Shown here: piece after piece, positions 1-6,661 of the stretch
Layout: each line of letters begins with the position of its first letter
Position numbering within the stretch: the stretch's first letter is position 1
Origin: JBGPYB01 sp041493035
GTDB lineage: Bacteria; Acidobacteriota; Vicinamibacteria; Fen-336
Direction of reading: 5' to 3'
Length of the DNA: 19,390 bases
Assembly (NCBI GenBank): GCA_041493035.1
Contig: JBGPYB010000092.1
Coordinates: 1 to 19,390, forward strand
The notes under the pieces: generated by a model
What the model saw: only the letters and a program-made list of their open reading frames with translations
The model's database searches: none
What the model was told of the DNA's origin: nothing
Translations under genes and position numbers: made by a program

Positions 1-1
1 C

Positions 2-1174
2 GTCACCGTCAACAGCGCGCCGGCGCGAATGAGCACAGGCAACACCTTCGACGCGGACGTCACGGCGGGCTCGGGAACCAACACGCTGTCTCTCGTGGCA
101 AGAGACGTCTCGGGGAATCAGACCACGGCGAACTACAGCGTGAGCCTCTCGGGCACGGGGGCCACTTACACGTACGATGCCAACGGGAACATGCTCACCC
201 GGACCGACAGCGGCGTCTCCACGACCTACACCTGGGACGCCGAGAACCGGCTCGTTCAGGTCCAGAACAACGGCAGCACGGCGGCCGCCTTCTCCTACGA
301 CGCCCTGGGAAGACGGGTCCAGAAGGTCGCCGGGGGCGTGACGACAACATGGACCTACGAGGGCGACGCAATCTTGCGGCAGGTCGGCGGCGCCAGCACG
401 CTGAAGTACATCCACGGCCTCGGAATCGACGAGGCGCTCGGCAGCGACGACGGAACCGCCCTCACTTACCTACATGCCGACGGTCTGGGCAGCATCACGA
501 AAACGACAAGCGCGGCGGGAGCGGTGACGCTGACCCGGCAGTACGACGCCTGGGGAAACATGCAGGCCGGAGGGACGACGGCCGGGTTTGCCTTCACTGG
601 TCGCGAGTGGGACCCCGAAACAGGGCTCTACTACTACAGAGCACGCTACTACGATCCCAAGATCGCGAGATTCGTGAGCGAAGATCCGATCGGGTTCTTG
701 GGCGGCACAGTCGACCTCTATGGCTACGTGGATGAGAATCCATCGACCTTCTTCGATCCATCTGGCCTCGTCAAGACTGGAACGAAGCTGAAGGATCCGA
801 TCAACACCATCGCCTGTGATGGTGCGGGCAACATCGTGGTCCACATCCAACCGTTGGATCCCCAGGCGATCGAGTGCGGCATTCTGACATGCCTCATCGT
901 TCACGAAACCAGCCACAAGACCGATGCTGAGGCGGCAAACGCGAGCGTCTGCAAGACATCGGGCGGTTTCGTTCCGAGGGATACGATGGTTGTACCCTCC
1001 AACGAATCAGAGCGAGTCACCGGTGAGGCGCGGGGCACCAGTGCCGAGCAACAGTGCCTGCGAAACAAGCAGAAGGGTTGTTCAAAGCCGTGCACCCGCC
1101 GGATTGACAGGCGATTGAAGTTGCTGGACTGCTTTACGAAGAACAACTTCAATTTTGAACACTGCCTAGAGTAG
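2..1174 (+). CDS. RHS/YD-repeat protein, C-terminal part with HExxH toxin-like tip (5' partial)
   Basis: The reading frame is open to the left edge without a stop, so the gene starts outside the window; the ATG at 29 is internal to an Ig-like stretch. Numbering from that ATG, YD repeats follow (YTYDANGNM at 47-55, YTWDAENRL, FSYDALGRR), then the RHS-associated core (GREWDPETGLYYYRARYYDP at 191-210, DLYGYVDENPSTFFDPSGL at 229-247). DPSGL is the usual junction between the RHS shell and its variable C-terminal tip. The 132-residue tip has nine cysteines (263, 283, 288, 308, 343, 351, 355, 368, 379), whereas none is visible in the part before it. It carries H292-E-T-S-H296, a zincin-type HExxH motif; Glu326, Glu328 or Glu333 could be a third ligand. 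RHS proteins are polymorphic toxins or wall-associated shells. I infer a secreted metallopeptidase toxin. The RHS call is very secure; the toxin activity is inference. Confidence 0.9.
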   Translation, partial: VTVNSAPARMSTGNTFDADVTAGSGTNTLSLVARDVSGNQTTANYSVSLSGTGATYTYDANGNMLTRTDSGVSTTYTWDAENRLVQVQNNGSTAAAFSYDALGRRVQKVAGGVTTTWTYEGDAILRQVGGASTLKYIHGLGIDEALGSDDGTALTYLHADGLGSITKTTSAAGAVTLTRQYDAWGNMQAGGTTAGFAFTGREWDPETGLYYYRARYYDPKIARFVSEDPIGFLGGTVDLYGYVDENPSTFFDPSGLVKTGTKLKDPINTIACDGAGNIVVHIQPLDPQAIECGILTCLIVHETSHKTDAEAANASVCKTSGGFVPRDTMVVPSNESERVTGEARGTSAEQQCLRNKQKGCSKPCTRRIDRRLKLLDCFTKNNFNFEHCLE

Positions 1175-1183
1175 GTGATAACC

Positions 1184-1708
1184 TTGAGGATCCCTGCTCT
1201 ATTCGCGTGCCTCTTCCCGCTGATCGTGGCCCTCTGGCACGAGGGAGTGGCGTCGTCCAGTTCTGCCGTCGACGGAGACTCAGAGTTGGAGCTTCGCGCG
1301 TCGCTAAGCGGCTACAGCCTATTGGAGCCCGAAGCGCGGTGTTGCGCCTTCTCCCTTCAGATCGTTCCCAGCGGCAAAGGATCCTTGATCCTACAAGTGG
1401 CTGCAGGCAGGAGGGTTGTCCAGCTCCACCTGTTACCAACTCAGCTTATGGAGTTGAAGCGGTCGCTTCGGAACGCGAGTTTCTTCACACTGCCAAGCGA
1501 GGTAGGGGAGCGATCGTTCGATGGCGATGAGCGCATTGTCGAGGTGCGACTTGGACCGCGAACTCATCGGGTCAGGCTGTTGGGTGGGCGTGCAGATCCT
1601 AAGGACACGGCGGCGTCCGCAAGGGAGTTAGACGCCAACCGCCGGGCATGGTCTGTATGGACGGCGATTCGTGGGCTCTTTGAAGACCCAGAAGCTACAG
1701 TGCAGTGA
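1184..1708 (+). CDS. Small exported protein, candidate immunity protein for the RHS tip
   Basis: I do not recognise the family. The protein has about 174 residues. It begins MRIPALFACLFPLIVALW, a short basic n-region and a hydrophobic core typical of a Sec signal peptide, with possible cleavage in the following VASSSSA stretch. The mature part is mixed alpha/beta-looking, with a Cys-Cys pair (RCCAF) and no recognisable motif. I chose the TTG at 1184 because AGGTGA (1173-1178) lies 5 nt upstream; a GTG at 1175, in the same frame and abutting the RHS stop codon, is the alternative. The position directly after an RHS tip is where immunity genes normally lie, so immunity is inferred from context only. 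Export would place it in the periplasm, fitting a disulfide-rich toxin that acts there. GC is visibly lower than in the genes further right (about 53% in one sampled 60-base line), in keeping with a mobile toxin/immunity cassette. Confidence 0.6.
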   Translation: MRIPALFACLFPLIVALWHEGVASSSSAVDGDSELELRASLSGYSLLEPEARCCAFSLQIVPSGKGSLILQVAAGRRVVQLHLLPTQLMELKRSLRNASFFTLPSEVGERSFDGDERIVEVRLGPRTHRVRLLGGRADPKDTAASARELDANRRAWSVWTAIRGLFEDPEATVQ

Positions 1709-1834
1709 TTCCAATGGATCGCGAGAGGAAGGAGTCGCGTCGCCTTCTGGAGGGCTCTTTGGGCTACGGGGCGTGTGAGGCGGTGCCGAAGCCCTGCGAG
1801 GAACAGTCCTGGCGAGGTGGAGCCGTCGCGAGCT
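1709..1834. other. Convergent intergenic region, no recognised feature
   Basis: This 126-bp gap separates the ends of the immunity-like gene and the carotenoid hydroxylase gene. I see no tRNA, no strong hairpin followed by a T-run and no repeat. A short open frame starting at 1705 runs through it but continues antisense into crtZ and has no protein-like features. Confidence 0.5.
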
Positions 1835-2272
1835 TCACGGTGTGTCCGACCGGGCCCAGAGGAAGCCGAAAGAGAGAGCACCATCCTTGTCGGTCGTCTT
1901 GTGGTGGACGAGGTGGGCCTTCACAAGGCGCTGCATGTAGACGCTCGCCGGACGGTATCGGACGCTGACGCGGCGGTGGACGATCACGTCGTGGAAGACG
2001 AAGTAGGCGAAGCCGTAGGCCGTCATCCCCAGCCCGATGGCCAGAAGCGCCGGGTGCCCTCGAACGCCGAAGTAGATGAGGACGATCGAAGGCGCGGCGA
2101 AGAAGAAGCCGAAGAGATCGTTGGCCTCGAAAATCGCCGACTCCCTCGGCCGATGGTGGGACCGATGGAGGAACCATAGGGGGCCGTGCATCACGTACTT
2201 GTGGGTGAGGTGCGCCACTCCCTCCATTCCCAGGAGCGCGGCGAAGAAGAGTACGAGAGCAGCGACCGTCAT
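1835..2272 (-). CDS. crtZ: Beta-carotene hydroxylase (CrtZ-type, fatty acid hydroxylase superfamily)
   Basis: The 145-residue protein matches the diiron carotenoid 3-hydroxylases, integral membrane enzymes that hydroxylate beta-ionone rings (beta-carotene to zeaxanthin). Four histidine clusters are present: H21-L-T-H-K-Y-V-M-H29, H36-R-S-H39-H40, H94-D-V-I-V-H99 and H120-L-V-H123-H124. The family signatures ELNDLF-like (EANDLFG, 49-55), AYFVFHDVIVHRR and LSFGFLWA are also visible, with hydrophobic segments near 3-17, 55-70 and 73-93. Length is normal for bacterial CrtZ. The ATG at 2272 gives the expected N-terminus; the frame stays open further upstream, but that part is antisense-like and lies inside the permease gene. 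The ABC permease stop is 19 nt upstream, so cotranscription with the exporter is likely. No other carotenoid gene is in the window, so the actual substrate is unknown. Confidence 0.9.
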   Translation of the reverse strand: MTVAALVLFFAALLGMEGVAHLTHKYVMHGPLWFLHRSHHRPRESAIFEANDLFGFFFAAPSIVLIYFGVRGHPALLAIGLGMTAYGFAYFVFHDVIVHRRVSVRYRPASVYMQRLVKAHLVHHKTTDKDGALSFGFLWARSDTP

Positions 2273-2291
2273 CTCAGGAACATTGTAGCGC

Positions 2292-3524
2292 TCAGAGCGT
2301 CTCCCAGCGGGCCGCGAGCCGGCGGGCGGCCCAGTAGCCGACGCCTCCCGACAGGAACAGCATCGCCACGGGAACCACGGCCGCGAGGGGCTCGTCGCGC
2401 CAGAAGATGGCGGAATACGCTTCGAGGGCCCAGGTGTTGGGCGTGGCCCAGCCGAGGCGTTGGAGAAACGGGGGCATGAAGAAGCGGGGCACCATGCTTC
2501 CCCCCACGGCCGACACGAGGAGGATTGCGATGCTGGAAAAGGTCTGGGCCTGCCGCCGCGTGCGGCAGGCGCTGACGAGGACGAGGGCCAGGCCCGCGGC
2601 CGAGGCGGACGCGGCAGCGGTCGTGATCGCGTAGCTGCCGAGGTGCCCGGGCAGGTCCACGCCGTGAACCAGCCACGCCACAAGGAAGATGACGGTGACC
2701 TGGACACAGCCCTGGCTCACGAGGAACAAGAACTTCCCCGCGACGAGGACCCCCGTTCCCCCAGGACCCGCAAGGACCCGGTCGAGGATCCCCGCCTCCC
2801 GCTCCTCGAGGAGCGACGTGGCCCCGTGGACCGCGGAGAAGAGCAGGAAGAGAAAGGCGATCGCACCGGCGTAGTAGGCCACGTGGTTGCGCCCGGCCGA
2901 CTGCCCAGCGACAACCTCGCGCTCGAACATGTCGTCGACACCGCCGCCTGCCCCCTCCGAAGAGGGATGATCCGGATCGGGCCGGAGACCCTCCAGGCCA
3001 AGGGCGAGCTGGCGCTTCTGATCGGCGTTCAGCGTCACGAGCTCCTGCTCGATGAGCCGTGCGACGCCGCCGAGAGCCACGTCGGGGAGGGCCCGGAAAT
3101 AGGCGCGCTGAACGAGGCCGACCGTCATGTCGGCCGCGACGGCGCGGGTCGGATCGAGGACGAGCAGAAGCGGGGGCTTCCCGGCGCCGCCGATCTCTCC
3201 AAGCGGTGCTCCGCCCTGGCGCATCACGAGCCCCACGTCGGCCGTCCCGCGGCGGACCAGATCGCGGACCTGATCCGCGGCGAGATCCCCGCCGACCCGC
3301 AGGACCGACGGGTCGGCGGCGACGGCGCCGAACAGGCGCGCCGACGCGTCGCTTCCGACCTCGTCGGCGAGTGCCAACTTGAGACGCAGGTTTTGGCCAC
3401 TGGCGTTCGCGAAGATCGCCGCAAACACGAGGAAGAAGGCCACTGGGAGGACGAAGCTCATGGCGAGGGCGCCGCGGTCCCGCACAAAGCCGAGGAACAT
3501 GGCCTTGAAGACCGCGCGGCTCAC
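2292..3524 (-). CDS. ABC-2 type transporter permease
   Basis: The 410-residue membrane subunit has the ABC-2 (PF12698-like) layout. A first membrane helix (about 21-40, SFVLPVAFFLVFAAIFANA) is followed by a large extracytoplasmic domain (41-215). Five helices then cluster at the C-terminus (about 216-236, 265-288, 296-318, 329-349, 380-400). The stretch LLEEREAGILDRVLAGP (238-254) after helix 2 is the typical coupling-region signature of this family. The start is the GTG at 3524, overlapping the ATPase stop as GTGA, which implies translational coupling; an internal ATG at 3500 is possible. It pairs with the upstream ATPase to form an exporter. The substrate cannot be read from the sequence; lipids, polyketide-like drugs or pigments are options for this family. 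A crtZ gene follows directly, which hints at, but does not prove, a link to carotenoids or the envelope. Confidence 0.88.
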   Translation of the reverse strand: MSRAVFKAMFLGFVRDRGALAMSFVLPVAFFLVFAAIFANASGQNLRLKLALADEVGSDASARLFGAVAADPSVLRVGGDLAADQVRDLVRRGTADVGLVMRQGGAPLGEIGGAGKPPLLLVLDPTRAVAADMTVGLVQRAYFRALPDVALGGVARLIEQELVTLNADQKRQLALGLEGLRPDPDHPSSEGAGGGVDDMFEREVVAGQSAGRNHVAYYAGAIAFLFLLFSAVHGATSLLEEREAGILDRVLAGPGGTGVLVAGKFLFLVSQGCVQVTVIFLVAWLVHGVDLPGHLGSYAITTAAASASAAGLALVLVSACRTRRQAQTFSSIAILLVSAVGGSMVPRFFMPPFLQRLGWATPNTWALEAYSAIFWRDEPLAAVVPVAMLFLSGGVGYWAARRLAARWETL

Positions 3525-4459
3525 GCCTCGATCTCCCGCCCCGCCACCCGGAAGAAGACGCCGCGGAGTCCCGGCTCGCGAAGGCGAAGCTCCGTCAGGG
3601 GGACACGGGCTTCGGCGAGGCGCTGCCCGAGGGCAGAGACCGACGAGAAGCCGCCGGCCAGAGGCCCCGTCCAGATCCGTGGGTCCGAACCAGATGAGAG
3701 GCCTTCGGCCTGGAGGAGACGCATCGCGGTTTCGTCGGGTGCAGTGACAAGGTGAAGGCCCAGCTCGCGCGCCGATCCGAAGGACGCGTCCACCAGCTCG
3801 GCAAGGGTCCCTTCGGCGCGGACCTTTCCGTCGACGAGAATCCCGATGCGATCGGCCAGCTCCGCCGCCTGATCGAGGTCGTGGGTGGCGAGGAGAATCG
3901 CCATCCCCTCCTCGCGCAGGCCGCGTAGAAGCTCGTGGATCCGCTCCCGAGCCTGGGGATCGACGCCAACCGTGGGCTCGTCCAGAAGGAGAACGGCCGG
4001 GCGGTGGAGGGTCCCCGCCGCGAGGTTCACGCGGCGCTTCAGTCCTCCGGAGAGTGTCGCGACGCGCCGCGATGCACGATCGACGAGGCCCGTCCACTCG
4101 AGCGCCCGGGTGGTGGCCTCGGCCACCCGGTCGGAAGCGAGGCCGGCCAGCCGGCCGAGAACCTCGAGGTTTTCGCGAACGGTCAGCTCCGGATAAAGAG
4201 CGATCTCCTGCGGCACCAAGCCGAGCCGGCGGCGAAGCGACGGGTTGAGACGCGGGTCGGCCCCGCCCAGGCGAATGCTCCCCGCATCGAGGCGGACTCG
4301 ACCGGAGATGGCGCGAACGAGGCTTGTCTTTCCGGCGCCGTTGGGGCCGAGGAGGGCGTAGATCTCGCCGCGGTGCAACGAGAGGGTGACTCCGTCGAGG
4401 GCTCGCTGTCCCCCGTACGATCGCGCCGCAGCGGCGACTTCGAGAACGAGATCCCCCAT
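3521..4459 (-). CDS. ABC transporter ATP-binding protein (ABC-2 exporter ATPase)
   Basis: The 312-residue ATPase has all nucleotide-binding motifs: Walker A GPNGAGKTS (38-46), Q-loop Q84 in LVPQE, signature LSGGLKRR (136-143), Walker B LLLDEP (157-162), D-loop VGVD and H-loop H193 in ATHD. It resembles the DrrA/CcmA-type ATPases that drive ABC-2 exporters. The region after about residue 220 is the usual accessory C-terminal domain. It is the first gene of a minus-strand unit with the permease (GTGA overlap) and probably crtZ. The ATG at 4459 is the natural start, although no good Shine-Dalgarno is seen; the C/G palindrome and GGGAT/ATCCC inverted repeat just upstream (4461-4478) may affect initiation. 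Its promoter must lie in the AT-rich divergent region shared with sufC. Confidence 0.92.
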   Translation of the reverse strand: MGDLVLEVAAAARSYGGQRALDGVTLSLHRGEIYALLGPNGAGKTSLVRAISGRVRLDAGSIRLGGADPRLNPSLRRRLGLVPQEIALYPELTVRENLEVLGRLAGLASDRVAEATTRALEWTGLVDRASRRVATLSGGLKRRVNLAAGTLHRPAVLLLDEPTVGVDPQARERIHELLRGLREEGMAILLATHDLDQAAELADRIGILVDGKVRAEGTLAELVDASFGSARELGLHLVTAPDETAMRLLQAEGLSSGSDPRIWTGPLAGGFSSVSALGQRLAEARVPLTELRLREPGLRGVFFRVAGREIEA

Positions 4460-4506
4460 GCCCCGGGGATTCTATCCCACGACCCCACGGGTTTGATGTC
4501 GCTATA

Positions 4507-4553
4507 ACATGCTGATATATATACAGATGTAATGTTGACTTATAAGTACAGAT
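4507..4553. promoter_or_regulatory. Candidate operator cluster in the AT-rich divergent region
   Basis: The AT content is strikingly different from the flanking DNA. A perfect palindrome ACTTATAAGT (4538-4547) overlaps the end of the -35 box and the spacer of the suf promoter, where a bound repressor would block polymerase. A 7-nt direct repeat TACAGAT occurs at 4522-4528 and 4547-4553, and an imperfect dyad (ACAT, 4507-4510; CTGATATATATACAG, 4512-4526; ATGT, 4527-4530) lies upstream. The Rrf2-family regulator encoded at the end of the suf operon is the obvious candidate to bind here; this is inferred from position and not from a matched consensus. Confidence 0.4.
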
Positions 4554-4563
4554 TACCTATACT
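4535..4563 (+). promoter_or_regulatory. Sigma-70-type promoter of the suf operon
   Basis: TTGACT (4535-4540), a 17-nt spacer and TATACT (4558-4563) form a near-consensus housekeeping promoter. The -10 box ends only 8 nt before the sufC ATG at 4572, so transcription should begin at about 4570-4572. The transcript would be leaderless or carry about 2 nt of leader. GGTGG lies between the -10 box and the ATG but is too close to serve as a normal ribosome binding site. Confidence 0.75.
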
Positions 4564-4571
4564 GGTGGCGC

Positions 4572-5336
4572 ATGCTTGAGATCATTGGTCTGCACGCGAA
4601 GGTGGGCGAGAACGAGATCCTGAAGGGTCTCGATCTCGAAGTGAAAGCCGGCGAGGTCCACGCCATCATGGGCCCGAACGGATCAGGGAAGAGCACCCTC
4701 GCCCACGTGCTCGCGGGACGGCCGGGATACACTGTCACGGCCGGCGAGGTCCGCTACAAAGGGAAGGACCTCCTGGCGATGTCGCCGGAAGAGCGCGCCC
4801 GCGAGGGGGTCTTCCTGGCGTTCCAGTACCCCGTCGAGATCCCCGGCGTCAGCAACGTCTACTTCCTGAAGGCGGCGATGAACGCGATCCGCAAGCATCG
4901 GGGCCTCCCGGAGCTGGACGCCATCGACTTCCTGAACCTCGTCAAGGAGAAGTCCAGAATCGTCGACTTGGACGACGCCCTCGTGAGGCGCCCGGTCAAC
5001 GAGGGATTTTCGGGAGGGGAGAAGAAGCGAAACGAGATCTTCCAGATGTCGATCCTCGACCCCGCCCTCGCGATTCTCGACGAGACCGATTCCGGTCTCG
5101 ACATCGACGCCCTCCGGATCGTGGCGAGCGGTGTCAACGAGCTGCGCAACCGCGAGCGGGCCATGATCGTCGTGACCCACTACCAGCGCCTCCTCAACTA
5201 CATCATCCCGGACTTCGTCCACGTCCTGGTGGAAGGGCGCATCGCCCGCTCGGGGGGGAAGGAAATGGCCCTCGAGCTGGAGGCGAAGGGCTACGCCTGG
5301 CTGGAGAAGGAGCCCGCGGGGGCTGAATCACGATGA
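4572..5336 (+). CDS. sufC: Fe-S cluster assembly ATPase SufC
   Basis: The 254-residue cytoplasmic ABC-type ATPase drives conformational change in the SufBCD scaffold for Fe-S cluster assembly. Motifs are Walker A GPNGSGKST (34-42), Q-loop Q85 (AFQYP), signature FSGGEKKR (146-153), Walker B LAILDE (166-171), and the SufC hallmark ETDSGLDIDAL (171-181), with H203 as switch histidine. Length and N-terminus (MLEIIGLHAKV) match SufC of other bacteria, which fixes the start at the ATG 8 nt behind the -10 box. It overlaps sufD by ATGA. Unusually, it is the first gene of the operon: sufB, which normally precedes it, is absent from the window and the upstream DNA is a promoter followed by an unrelated divergent gene. 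Confidence 0.97.
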   Translation: MLEIIGLHAKVGENEILKGLDLEVKAGEVHAIMGPNGSGKSTLAHVLAGRPGYTVTAGEVRYKGKDLLAMSPEERAREGVFLAFQYPVEIPGVSNVYFLKAAMNAIRKHRGLPELDAIDFLNLVKEKSRIVDLDDALVRRPVNEGFSGGEKKRNEIFQMSILDPALAILDETDSGLDIDALRIVASGVNELRNRERAMIVVTHYQRLLNYIIPDFVHVLVEGRIARSGGKEMALELEAKGYAWLEKEPAGAESR

Positions 5337-6661
5337 GCCCGGTGGCCGAGGAGAAGGATGTCTTCCGCGCGAGCTTCGACCGCTTCGCCGAGGCTCTCTC
5401 CCGCACCGATCCGGAGTGGCTTCGGAATCTCCGCACCGCGGCCATGGCCCGCTTCACCGAGCGCGGGTTCCCCACGACTCGCGAAGAGGCCTGGCGCCAC
5501 ACGAGCGTGGCCCCTCTCACGCGGACGATCTTCCGGCCGGCCGAACCGGCCCCCCTCGCGGAGAAGGCGGCGGCGATCCTCTCGGGGCTTCGGCTCTCGA
5601 CGAGCAGCGGCACCGAGGTCGTCTTCGTGAACGGCCGTTTGGCGCTCCCGCTCTCGAGCTCTGCCGGCGAGGTCAAGGTCGTGGGGCTGCGGGAAGCCGC
5701 CCTTCGTCAGCCGGAACGCCTGGAGCCGCACCTGGGGCGACTCTGCCACGCGGAGGCTGGGCCCTTCGCCGATCTGAACACCGCCTTCATCGACGATGGC
5801 GCCTTCATCTGGATCCCGCCGGGGCGGCACGTGGACGGGATCATTCACGTGATCTACCTCTCGACGAATCCGGTCGGGACTCCGACTGTCTCCCATCCTC
5901 GGACCCTCGTCATCGCGGGCGGCGGCAGCCAGGCGCAGATCGTCGAGAGCTATGGCGGAGCGAGCGAGGAAATCTACTGGACGAACGCGGTCACCGAGAT
6001 CGCCCTCGAGGATGGCGCGGTTCTCGACCACGTGACGCTACAGGAGGAGGGACTGGGCGCGTTCCACATCGCCACCCTGGCGGCTCGCCTCGGCCGCGAC
6101 GCCCGCTTCTCCTCCCATTCCGTGACGCTCGGCGGCGCCCTCTCCCGCCACGACGTGAGCGCGACCTTTGCCGCCCCAGGGGGCGAGTGCGTTCTGAACG
6201 GGCTCTTCGTCGCGACCGGCGCCCAGCACATGGACACACACACGCGCGTGGACCACGCGCGGCCCCATACCACGTCCCGGGAGCTCTACAAGGGGATCCT
6301 CGACGGCAAGTCCCGTGGCGTCTTCGACGGCCGGATCATCGTGCGCAAGGACGCCCAGAAGACCGACGCCCAGCAGACCAACAAGAACCTCCTCCTCTCG
6401 AGAGGGGCCCTGGTCCACAGCACGCCGGCCCTCGAGATCCTGGCCGACGACGTGAAGTGCAAGCACGGCTCCACGACGGGTCAACTGGACCCGACGGCCC
6501 TCTTCTACCTTCGGTCCCGCGGCCTCGGCGAGGCCGAGGCTCGGAGGCTCCTCACCTTCGCCTTCGCCAGTGACGTGGTCCAGAAGCTGCCCGTTGCGGC
6601 GATCCGCGAGAGGCTGACCGAGCGCCTTCAGTCGCAGCTCGGGAAGGAGACACGAGCATGA
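5333..6661 (+). CDS. sufD: Fe-S cluster assembly protein SufD
   Basis: The 442-residue scaffold subunit forms the SufBCD complex with SufB and SufC and takes part in iron acquisition and cluster assembly. The N-terminal helical region (about 1-65, with GFPTTREEAWRHTSVAPL at 45-62) is typical SufD. The C-terminal beta-helix carries GQLDPTALFYLRSRGLGEAEARR, and DDVKCKHGSTTGQLD (372-386) with Cys376 and His378; the KCKHG region corresponds to the SufD segment holding the functionally important histidine. It shows the SufD, not SufB, N-terminal layout and is slightly longer than many SufD proteins. Its start overlaps the sufC stop (ATGA) and its stop overlaps the sufS start (ATGA). Without a local sufB, its partner must be encoded elsewhere, or this single protein would have to serve alone; the former is more likely. 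Confidence 0.94.
   Translation: MSPVAEEKDVFRASFDRFAEALSRTDPEWLRNLRTAAMARFTERGFPTTREEAWRHTSVAPLTRTIFRPAEPAPLAEKAAAILSGLRLSTSSGTEVVFVNGRLALPLSSSAGEVKVVGLREAALRQPERLEPHLGRLCHAEAGPFADLNTAFIDDGAFIWIPPGRHVDGIIHVIYLSTNPVGTPTVSHPRTLVIAGGGSQAQIVESYGGASEEIYWTNAVTEIALEDGAVLDHVTLQEEGLGAFHIATLAARLGRDARFSSHSVTLGGALSRHDVSATFAAPGGECVLNGLFVATGAQHMDTHTRVDHARPHTTSRELYKGILDGKSRGVFDGRIIVRKDAQKTDAQQTNKNLLLSRGALVHSTPALEILADDVKCKHGSTTGQLDPTALFYLRSRGLGEAEARRLLTFAFASDVVQKLPVAAIRERLTERLQSQLGKETRA

Noticed and set aside
1184..1222. Lipobox (LFAC) in the immunity-like protein
   Set aside because: The cysteine is at about residue 9, too early for a lipoprotein signal, and Phe at -2 is not usual.
1705..1968. Open frame on the plus strand starting at the end of the immunity-like gene
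   Set aside because: It runs antisense into crtZ, is Arg/Gly/Ser-rich like a shadow frame, and has no motif.
2460..3755. Long plus-strand open frame (431 codons) opposite the ABC permease
   Set aside because: The composition is a high-GC shadow of the permease and ATPase genes, with Arg/Gly/Glu/Asp-rich low-complexity protein and no domain.
4461..4478. CCCCGGGG and GGGAT/ATCCC inverted repeats before the ABC ATPase start as a terminator
   Set aside because: The stems are short, there is no T-run, and they lie upstream of a gene start rather than behind a gene end.
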